From: Henricia sp. BOLD:AAB3569
Lineage: Eukaryota > Echinodermata > Asteroidea > Spinulosida > Echinasteridae
Length of the DNA stretch: 64,000 nucleotides
Direction: 5' to 3'
Assembly (NCBI GenBank): GCA_037783545.1
Contig: JBBELK010000450.1
Coordinates: 372,001 to 436,000, forward strand
The notes under the pieces: generated by a model
Seen by the model: the letters and a program-made list of their open reading frames with translations, nothing else
Told to the model about the DNA's origin: nothing
Database searches by the model: none
Shown: positions 31,525-43,500 of the stretch, piece after piece
Position numbering within the stretch: position 1 is the stretch's first letter
Layout: every line of letters begins with the position of its first letter
Translations under genes and position numbers: made by a program

Positions 31525-34500
31525 ATGTCTGTCACTTCATCTGTCGTAAATCGCTTAGAGCAGCATGCTGAGCAAGCTGATCACATGATTGCTCGTCTCA
31601 AGAACCAGCTCAATGAACTCGAGAAATCAGCAGGTACAAACATTTGTTCTGAAACCCCAACAGCATTATACAATACTTAAACTCAGAACCTTTTTACCAC
31701 AAAATAGGATTGTTGGGTTAGAATGAAATAATTTTTTTGGAAAATTCTGGTCACAGTCCTTTAAAGTTTAATACTAATTTGACTGGTCATGCTATTTAGC
31801 GTCAACGCACATGGTTAGCGTCAACAGGGGTCAACAAAGCGTCAACAAGCTGTAAATACAGTAAATTTGGGTTAAAGTTAGGGTTTAAAGGGTTCCTTAT
31901 TTGGGATTTTTATCAATGACATCTATGCTATAAAACCAACATACTCGGTTACATTAATAAAAATCCTATTTGGAGCTTGTTTTGGGGGTTAAAACTAAGC
32001 AGCGTTCGAATTAGCACTGGTCCGTTGGCCAAATGACAGTTGAAATCGTCTCGGGCCAGCTGGAAAGCCTCCCTAAATGGTCCGGCTGTCCAGTTGAAAT
32101 AAAACAGACCCACATCGTACTACAGTTTCTTTCGTAAAAAACTCCCTTGGCCACCTGGTTCCAATTTATTCCCCTGGAGCAAAAGACTGCACTTGCAGCA
32201 TGTCTATGGGGCTGGAAACTTGATGACTAGTTTTTATTTCAAGTCGTAAATCAGTCTTATTTCCCAAGTCCAGTCACAATGGGCCCCTGGTAGTACTATG
32301 GGCTACTTCTGTATAACCGCCCCCACTTACACTTAGAACTGCATATTCGCAGTTACCCATTGCGAAGGAATTAATGTGCACAAAAACATGCATCCTTGAG
32401 AATTTATAACAAAAAAGCCTTTAAAGACTCCAGAATAGCTCTAAAATGTACCACACATTTTCAAACTTTTAATGAGAAGAATCTTATGACTACCAAATTT
32501 TCCTAATTTATTTACTCAAATGTGGTTATTTCAAACTTTAAAGGTTGACTGTGTGTAAAATGAACAACCAGAAATGTTAACGGTAACCGGGCCACTTGAA
32601 ATGCCGACGGGCCAGTGAAGATTTAAGCCAACTGGCCCTGTTGGCCAGTTGGGAAAAAAGTTAAGGGCAAACACTGCTAAGGTTTTTAGTTTTGATGCTA
32701 ATGCGAATATGCATATTCTAAACCAAGGTCACAATGTCACAAGAGGCAAACACAGGAAAATCACATTCAACTGTGCACAAAAGATTCCACTTTTTTCTCA
32801 AACGTCCTGAAACTTCTGTAACCCATGACTGTTTGAGTTTGTTCTACATGTTTCCTGTTGTAAGCCATGATAAAACTGGGGGAGAAAACCGCAGCAATTT
32901 GCGACAAGTCGAACTTGAAGTCTTATGTTTTTTCTTAACTTTTCCCTTCTGTCTTCCTTATGTGATGCACTCCAAACAGCGCCCTCTGTCTGTGATTTAT
33001 TACAATGAAATCTTCAAAGTTGGAAAAGGCTACCTTTTATTGATTTTTACATCCAAACGAACAATAGCATGTTTTGTTGAACAAGTAATCCATCATATGA
33101 AGCAAAGATTAGGCAAAAAGTTGTTTAGCATGTTATAGGCCCTTTAAGGGTTATTATTATTATTATTTCTTTCTGGTATTCATACCAAGGATTCCTCAAT
33201 AGTGCTCATTGCACTGTCACTCGCAAGCGTGAGGAAACCCATGAAGAATTAGAATTAGACCTGGCCAGAGACACCGGGGATGATTCCCCTTGCTCTTCAC
33301 GAAAGAATGCTCTGGGATCTTTAGAGTGCGTTTCCATTACCTAACACACTGGACCAACGGCTTTACATCCCTTCCGAAGGATGGAGCAAGTATGGTTGAG
33401 TGCCTTGCCCAAGGGCACAGGTACTGTAGCCGTGGGGAGGTTCGAACCTAACTTTCTCACTTGGGGCTGCTTAAAAATGCAATGTAACTAGGATGACTAC
33501 TGAAGGCACCGTTTTGACTCTCCTAAAAAATGGAGTGGTCCCACTCAATCAAAATGGCGGCCTACAGGGTTGCAAGAACATGTTTTGTCGCTCAATATTT
33601 CATAGATATGATATTTAGGAACCCAATAAGTATTGTCAATACATTATTTACGCATGAAAATGCTTTTATTTTTTGTTGACGCTTTAGTGACGCTTGTTGG
33701 TGCTAAATACAGTAGCGTGACCCAATTTGACAGTTACTACCCTGAGGCTTAAAAGTTGTGACTAAATCCCCACATTAGACATTGGTTAGTGGGGGTGAGG
33801 GGGCACCCTTGATGTTCTGAGAAAAGAAATCTAACTGGTACCAAAAATCCAGCTGGTAATTTTTTAAGTGGCCTTGCATACAAACTTGGAGCTTGCTTCT
33901 ACTCTTATACTAAGCTCCATGCTTCTACTGAGCACATTTAGGCCTACTGTTTCGGAAATGTGAAAACGGCCATGAAAAGGTCTGTGCATCGCCAAAGAAA
34001 GTTGAATGCCGATGTCGGCAGTAAAAACAAGCTCATACTACGTGTCAAAAATTAAAAAGTCCTACTTTTAATCTTGAATAAACTTGTCATTTTCTAATGG
34101 ATTTAAACAAAAATTTTTACAGCATGTAAACAAGACCTGACAAATTTAACTGAGTGAGTTTCATCAGTTTTGTCCAAGAGGGTGAGATTCAATGGCCATA
34201 CAGAAAAAAAACCTAAATTTCAGAATTTGCCACTTTCGACTTGGCATCCGCCATTTTCAAGTAATGTAAACTGTCTATGTCCAAGGTCCCTTTGCACCTC
34301 CTGATGAAATGCTAGAAGCGATCGAGATGGTTTGCATTAACATTTGGAATGATCCTGCCTTTCTTCATAAGCTTTCGGCTGTAGCACACATTCCACCACC
34401 GTCTCCAGCGATGTAGTTGACATTAAAAGAGGCGAAGTCGAAAGTGGCGAATTCTGAAATTGACTTTTTTTTCTTTTTCATATGGCCATTAAATCTCATC

Positions 34501-37500
34501 CTATTGGACAAAACTGATGAAATTCACTCAGTTAAATTAAAAGTAGGACAGGTTTTTTTGACACGAAGTAGTTTAGTCATAAATACAGCAGAAGTGGGCA
34601 GTCCCTAAAGAGCAACAGAAACATTCATCATTCTGAATGCAGCCTTCTGATTTAATTGGATTGGGAATTAGATCATATTGAACGAATGACGACCTACATG
34701 TAGGTACTGAATTCCAATATTAATCCTGGTAAAAAGTTAGCTTAGGACCAAAGGATGAATTACATGTATAACGGCGGGACGGATTAAGATTGATCACAGG
34801 ATCTTGTACTTGTACTATGTTTTAGCTCATGAATGCTCTCGCTTCAATAGGCTACGATCTGCCTTATTAAATTCAGATTACTGGTACAGGTGGAATTAAA
34901 GGTGGCTTCCGCCTGAGATTGGTCAGCCTTTTGTCAAGGCCTCGTGAATTTGGGCGATTTGGTGACTTGAGCAGAGTCTACACGCGCAAAGTGGGATTAT
35001 TTTTACTAGCGAGGAATTCTTATGTTTTTCTTTATTTTTGCTACCACTGGTGGTAACAGCCAGTCACGTGCAGGTCACCCTATGCAAATTACGCCGTGAG
35101 CTCCTACAAACAAGGGAGGTAGGCTTACGCTTTTGAATTCACTGGGTATTAATTAAACGGCAAATAAATTAAATCAAATGGGAATTATATTCGTTCCGTA
35201 TAAAATGTTGATGTAATAAACAATTTGTGTCAAATATAAACGTATTTTTAATGAAGCTCAATGGTTTTTTTTTTCGAAGTAAATGTAAGTGCCGTACCTA
35301 CCGGTACGTTGGTAATGAACGAGGCCATAATGCCGCAAGCCATGTGATTGGTCAATTTGTCCTGTGGGAACTGTACGTGACTTGCATCACACGCGCGCGT
35401 GCAAAGTAAGTTCCTAGCGCTCATTGGCTCAGTTGACAGTTTTTTTTTTTATTCTGTTTTCAAAATATTTATGTGTGGAGTGGCGTGGATAATAATGTTG
35501 TGATGTTGCGGGGCAACTTCTTGCATGTAATTAATAATGTAGCAGGAGACAGTTTGTAAAAGGCGTTATGGCAAGACAGAAGGCCTGATGTTCGCCCAGC
35601 CTTTATATACTCAAGACGCCCGATTATCCTATATGGGTGTTTCTATAAATTAGGGGTCCAAAAGTGTGACATTTGGTGTCCCCCGTTACACCTAATATGT
35701 GTTATTTTTCGTACAAAAATCATTAAAATGGCTTTTAAACCATTTTGTATGAATTGTACTTTATGTACCCACTCTTTGAGATGGAAAGTATTTAAAGAAT
35801 GTGTCCTGAATTTACAAAAACAAGATGTAAAATGTAACGGGAGACACCAACACTGGACCCCTAATTTATAGAAAGACCCATATTTTACCAAACAATATCA
35901 CCCCAAAGCCATAAAGCCTTGACGAAAGGCTAGAGATTGGCTGATCATTGCAGTGATAAAAACACCCTTGAAACTACATGTAATACAGTCACGTTGTCTA
36001 TAGTGGCCACTCTCGGAATCGTTAAAAAAAAAACAATTGGCCTCCATAAACAGGTGGCCAATTTACAAAGGTTGCAGTAGCATTATACAATGTCTGTCAT
36101 TTGGGACCAATTACGAGTGGCCACTATAAACAGGTGGCCTCTAAGATTGCTATCATACCGTTATTAATTGAAGCATTAAAGTTGGTCTTTTTCGATCACT
36201 TTTCTTTTCAACAAAGCTACGACGGGAGGAAATGAAGCCAGTTTCTTGAAGACAGAAAACAACAAACTCCAGACCGAAGTACAGAGAGCCTTAAGGAAGC
36301 TGGTTGCCTTGGAAACCAGCCATGGAAGTAATTGAGGATTCCTTTTCATTCTATTTCAAATGCTTTCACAAACAGATACAATATTCTTGAAAGTATTCTG
36401 TCATTGAATGATTTGAACAAAAATCTATTGTTATAAAAGATGCTTGTATGAGTATGATAATTAACTCAAATAAACTCAAAACTGTGGTTAAAGGTTATCT
36501 TTCTCTTTCTTTTTTTAAATTTCTTTTCTAGCAATTCAAATCCCCTGCCCACAATCCCACTCAAACCAGGCCACTAAGGATGCCCCTGGGTCAGAGGTCA
36601 ACACAGTCAATATTCAGAACTCAGAACCTCCTGAGAAGACCGAGACTGTTTCCGAGCCAGCAACATCTCCCCCGAAGGCACCAACTGATAAGAAGGCGGC
36701 AAAAGGTACTTTGGGGAGTTTTTAAGACTTCTAATTCTTTCAGAATGTGTAAACATCAGAAATAGGGACTTGGGTTTCTGTCTTGCACTCAAGTTGCACT
36801 TTACAAACAATATGTTGGGTCAAAGGGCAGTGTATCACTTGCAGAAAATGTTTTTGAATAAAATTTTGAAAGACTTTTTGATGTACATGCAAAGAAAAGT
36901 TGCAGTAATCCAAGAAATTTCAGCTGCATAGATGCAGTAAGTTGTTAGAAATCTCTGAAAATCTAGTATTCTTATATCTTCCAAGATTGCCATGGTGTTG
37001 GACTAAAGCGGTTTCCCTGATCAATTCTAGTGGCTTTTAAGTACCATGTACAGTTGCAAGGTGTACAAGCTATGTTTTTAAGTACTGCATGCAAGTGAGG
37101 AATTCCACAAAATCAAGACTTTAGTAAAGACTGTTACAAAAATGGTGTAAGCACACCAGTTTTAACACTTGGTTGCATACAGTTGCATTTATACTTCTGA
37201 CTTTAACTGTACATGTATGTTATTCTAATTAACTGTAAATTTGACTTGCACATGGCGTGATTATAAACGCATCAACACCATAACTAGCATTTCTCCTGGA
37301 TTTGCAAAAAGACTCCAGACGGTGGCAGACGGATCAAAACATTCGAAGATTGTCAATTGAAAAACCAGGAGGGTTTCTACGATGGTTTTGCGAGGAGTGA
37401 TCTTTTAAAAGATTTTTCACTGGCTTATAGATACAGGTAGTCAGGAACATATGTTTACCGAGCAACAAAGAAATTGCGAATGCGATTCAGAAATCGGAAA

Positions 37501-40500
37501 CAAGTTTAATCAAAATTTGGAAATGCCATTTCTAAACCCCTTGGTCCCATGGAAATTGTGTACAAATTGAAGGAGTTAGTACCGTTAGGATTAGGCTGAC
37601 AGAACAGCTTCGCTACACATAAGCATGTTCTTAAAATTGCCACTGTCACATTGACTGGGCTTTTTAAATCAAAAAGTGGAGATTTGTTTTATTCAGGATC
37701 CGTCTCTTTGGGAAGTCTAACCAATTTTCTGTCCCTTCATCACGCCCTCAGCCGAGAAAAAAGAAAAAAAAGCAAAGCCATCCACCCCAGCTGCACCCTC
37801 GGAGGAGCCGGACATTACTCATGTCGACCTGCGTATCGGTCATATCGTTGATGTCAAAAGACATCCGGATGCTGACACTCTCTATGTAGAGCAGATAGAT
37901 ATAGGGGAGGGTTCCCCAAGGACTGTGGTCTCGGGTCTCGTTAAACACGTCGCGATTGAAGAGGTGAGATGGCTGAACAAAGAGTGTGTTATCCATCCAG
38001 CATGGTTGTAGTCGAGTCCATCCAAAGAGTTATATATAGAAAACTAGAGTGCGCACTCCCAATACACGATGTGCCGATATGGACGCCGCCATTTTGACTT
38101 AACGCTATGCGGTGTTCGGCGGGCAAAAGGGTTTTGCCCACTTTGTTTCCACTTTGCACTCATAGCGTTAAAGAAAACATGGCGCCGCCCACATCGGCAC
38201 GGTCCACAAACGTGACTTGAATAGCCAATGCACACTCTAGTTTTCTATATATAACTCTGAGTCAATCACTAGTCCTCACGAGCCTTCACGAGTCCCTGGG
38301 TCTTAATTCAAGTCACAAGCTATTCAAATGAACTCCAACAAAGGCATTCTTTTGTGCGTGTTCATCCTTTGCTTCTTGTTACTGGACTTGACGGACGTGC
38401 GGGGGACTTGTCACGGACTTGTGATTTTATCGACTCTGGACTTGTGATAGACTTCTGATGGACTCGACTACAACGACATACCTGCCAACTAGTCTGAATT
38501 TATTGATTTGTAAGTGTTAAAAGTGTTGAAAATCGGAACAATAGGTAAACGGTAGACTTGACCCGACTTTCCGTGCGCGCCACATGTGTTATGTACATGA
38601 AAACGGGTGCAGTACTAGGTCAACTTGACCGTTGTACCAACTCGACCGTTGCAAGTTTCACTACAGTCTGATTTTTTTACTCGGCAATGTTGGCACGTAT
38701 GCAACCCTGCCATCCAGTAAAAACACCCTTAAACGGTTATTTCAAAACAAAGGTTGACTCTAAAATAAGGAAAATATCTGTCTGCCATATTCCTATAATT
38801 TCATCTGCATCAATTAACATTTAGAATTGCCAGGTACTTACTGGAATTGCAAAAATAATGGGAAGCACTTCCTCCAAAAGATGGAATTGCGATTCTGATT
38901 CCGAACTTGTAATTGGGTCTTTTCACAGTAACGGGGGCATTTTGGCAACACAGACCATATTTTTGAGGAAATACCTTTGTTTGGTCTCAAAATAAAAGAA
39001 ATAAGTTTCAGTTGATCTGAAGAGATAACTTAGGCCCAAAAAGGGTTACAAATAGTGTGACAACATGCCTTTCTAGGAATGCTGTGTATAAATTTCCAAT
39101 ATACGCTCGTACCCGGGACGGACACTTGTGTTACAATTTAAGCCGTCCCGGTTACGAGCGTATATTGAAAATTTGTACACAGAAAAGGCATGTTGTCACA
39201 CTATTTGTAACCCTTTTTGTAACCCTTTTTGGGCCTATGTTATCTCTTCAGAACAATTGAAACTTATTGATTTCATTTTGATACCAGACAAAGGTATTTT
39301 CTGGAAAATATGGTCTGTGTTGCTAAAATGCCCCCAATACCGTGGAAAGACTCATTTGATTATAATTGTTGAGCTCCAGAGTGGATTCGCCCAAGCGTGT
39401 CATTATACAATTCATGAATGTTTATGAGTTGAATGGTACAAATATTTCATGAGATGAAAGATAGATTGTTCTATTAAACGAGGCAGAGCCGAGTTGAATG
39501 GAATAATTCCATCTTTCAATGAATGAAAATATTCGTTCCATTGAACGAATGAAAAACGTACATTTGTTTTATATAACGTCCAAAGAGATCATTGTCATTT
39601 GATTGGAAAACATCTGACAGCCTGAGAATATGAAAAAGTACTTAAGACCCTAGTCCCCGACATCCCTAACATCACAATGACCGAATTTGACTCATCTACC
39701 ACACGTGTGTCTTACGCAAACACATCTGCTTCAGCATCGTGCAATGTCACGCGCGTACACGAACACGCGCGTGCCGTGCAATGGAAACATGCACGCCGTG
39801 GAATGGAAACGGGTGCGCCGTGCAATGGAAACAAATCGTATGGAACCAAAATGCACGGTTGGTGACGTAGCATTAAAATGGTTATTATGTCATGTGATCT
39901 GCTATCATTCAATCAAATGACAGGGATCTATTTGGGCGTTATATAAATTACTTTATTCCCCTTCCAAAACGCCATCCTAAAAGCTACAGCTGCACACACA
40001 CACTTATAATGTGTTAAGAGCCTGTCAAGAAAATGTCTCGGGAGAATTTAAGAAATATGTGCATCAACCCTAAGTAGGAGGAAAATATACAACGCCTGCT
40101 AAGATGTTTTAATAAGAAGCTCCCAAAGGATCTGTGCATCTTGAAGGAATTATTATCCCGAAGTATATCTGGAGACATTATGATTGTCCAGGATGACTTC
40201 AATATCAAGCTTTTAATTCAATTAGGAGTGATAAATGTGGGCCCGAGTTCTCACTTCCCATGCTATTTTGTTGTACGATCATAAATTAAGTTTCCATTAA
40301 AATGCCCATGCAAGCAGGTGATATGTTTGTATGAACTTGAAGATGTATAAAATTAGGACCTAATTAGTAATAGTCATCAATTAGACATGTCACCAACATA
40401 CTGTAGAGCTGGATAGTACCCTTAATAATGTAAAACCAAGGAGATTGCAATCAGGACACATTGCAATAAAATTGGTCTTGGATGACTGATTTTAACATCC

Positions 40501-43500
40501 GTAGTCTTGGTTGTAACCATTATTATTATTACATTTCTTTCTGGTATTCATACCAAGGATTCCTCAAAAGTGCCCATTGCACTGTCACTCGCAAGCGTGA
40601 GAAAACCTATGAAGAATTAGAAATGGCCAGAGACACCGGGGAATCCGCTTGCTCTTCACAAAAGAATGCTCTGGGATCTTTAAAGTGCGTTACCATTACC
40701 TAACACACTGGACTAACGGCTTTGCATCCCTTCCAAAGGATGAAACAGTGGTTGAGTGCCTTGCTCAAGGGCACAGGTACCGCAGTCGGGGAGAGGTTCG
40801 AACCCGCAACTCCAAGTTTTCACTTATGATTGCGAATCAATGACCCAAACCACTCGGCCATCGTTATACTCGGTAGTTGTACAGTCGAACCTCGATAATA
40901 AGAACCCTGTTAACACAACATTCTGCTTATAAAAATTTTAGGTCATAATCCTTTGTTCTCCATTGTTTTCATTCCTGATCAGTGTTCTCCGCTGCTAAAT
41001 ATTTTGTCCAGGCGCACTGAGCAGCGCCCTTACACGGCAAACACTTATTCTCCGTATGAGGGCGCTTTTCAAAACGAATGCATGCAAAACCAAAGCAATA
41101 GATACTTCAAAAGACTCCTCCAAAAACACAAATGGCAGTGCCCTTTCAGTGACGAATTTCCTGCCCTGATGCGTGGTAAGCGAACGATAATGACACCAGT
41201 GGCTAGCGAGTCATATTTAGGGACTTTACACCTAATTTTTGAATGACTTGGCTGTACTTTAGAAATGTTCTAGAGGGGAAAATGGATTATTTTTTGTCCG
41301 GGCGGCCAGGTGGCACATTTTTGTCCAGGCGCTAACAGTACCCGGACAAAACCGGTAGTGGAGAACGCTGCTGATAAGTTTCCTGTCATAACTCGGTAAA
41401 CTACAAATTTCCAAATATCTTTTATTAATGAGTTTGGACTAGCTGCACTGGCTTCACGTACTGATGGGCACGCAATAGCATAAACAGCGACCTCACATCG
41501 AGGGCAAGTTTATGGTAATAACCTCCAGTAGTATCAAGTGTGGAACACTTTTGGGAGGCGGTGCTCATTATGCTAATAGCCAGTTGACCTTTGCAAGTTA
41601 CTTAAATCTCATTGGTTGATTGTGGCATAGGAACTGCATAATTAATTCAGTGCATAATTAACTGCATAATTAATATACTATGACAAAATGTTTGTCTTTG
41701 TTGCCTCCAGATGCAAAACCAACTCGTCATCATGTGTTGCAATCTAAAACCGGCCAAAATGAGAGGTGTACTAAGCCAAGCTATGGTGATGTGTGCTGCA
41801 AGGGATGATAAAATTGAAATACTCATCCCTCCAGAGGGAGTAACACCGGGTGATAGAGTCAGCTGTCAAGGATATGATTGTAAGTCATTTACTCATTACT
41901 ACATGTACTCCCCACCACATTCAGCATATGCACACTCGCAAAATTGCCACACATACTGTTAAAGTTGCACTGTCCGTGTTTGGGTGAAAGGATTTTTAAA
42001 ATTAATTCACACAAGCGAACGAATTTAGAAAGCTTACGTGTCTCTGTAACGAAAAATATAAGAAACTTAAATTTCCGACGTCGGGAATTGGAGATACAAG
42101 CCTTTTTCTTGAAACGGGCTTCACATGTTGCACATGTGCGCGTAAGCTTATATGTACATGTACAAGTATAGTATGTTAAATAACTACTTTTCCCGTATTA
42201 GGACGACCTTCTTGGGTAGAGTGCTTACAGAGACCACTAAAACCACAGAATTGTCGGAAAGAAACTCATGAATTGACACCCATTTTCTCGACCTAATTCT
42301 CTGAAAAAAATGTTTTGCGACCTAAACGAAAATGGTTTGTGACCTAATAAAAATGTTTTTTGACCTAATAAAGATGGTTTTTGAAGCACTTAGCGTTAGG
42401 ACGACCGGCTATCGGTCGCCCTAATGCGGTTTTTTTACCCATAACCGGTCGACCTAAACGCGAAAGAGTAAGTTGTACACAATGTACAAAGTACGCGCAC
42501 ATGTACATTTACGTCATAACCCTGTCGAATAAAAGACAGGCCTGTCTTTTATTATTTCTTGTTTTTAATCGACTGGCATTAATCCTTGACGGATTTTTAC
42601 GTTCTTTGTACCAAATGAAAGCTGATAACTTTTTCTATTCTAGAAAAATAGCAATCTAACATTTAAAATAAATTGACACTCAAATCGGCCCAAAATCGGA
42701 CAGTGCAACTTTAAACCTCGGCCAGGAACTTCATACTTGTACATAATTTACTTACACAAAAAGTGTAGATTGCAACTTTTTTTGTGTTAAAAAAGATAAG
42801 CTAAATATTTTAAATGGCGGTTGGAGCGATTGTTTTAGAGTGAAAAGGAGTACTACCAACAATATTGGAGGAAGTACTGTACGCAATTTTGGACTTAAAG
42901 GCCCGTAGATGATCTGTTTTTGAGCGATTCTGCGAATAAAACCATTATAAATCAAAGAAAGACATCAACAAACTCATCCGAAGAAATTTCAGCTTTGTCA
43001 AAAAACATGAAAATCCATATGCGTTTTCCTTGTCTTGGCGGGGTGTTTCAAATATTCGTTCTCAGTTGATCGGGTACTATGTGGCTTGCGTCATGCACTC
43101 TGTGGCGCACATCATATACTGCGTGTGTGCGCGATCCATAAAAATGCATCGCGTTGGAACACGCACACGCAGTACACAGCGCCCATGCATTCTGGACCGC
43201 GTAGATGCGAACCAAAAATAAGTAAATCGTTTGCAAAATAATTTTATCTTTACGGATTATTTTCTGGTAAAATTATATCATTTTGAGCGGAAACCTTTCA
43301 TTGGATAGTTGCTATTAATTCAATCTTTGCTTTCAGAACTTTTCCCCTGTAAACTCGTCGATTACTTTTTGGGGTCATTGCAAATGATACACTTTTTGAT
43401 GAGAACATGAACTAAACATATAAAGATTGACTTAAAATAACTTAATCAGAATTTATTTCAGCTTTTCTCTTATATATTTATTAATGTCACCTAACATAAA

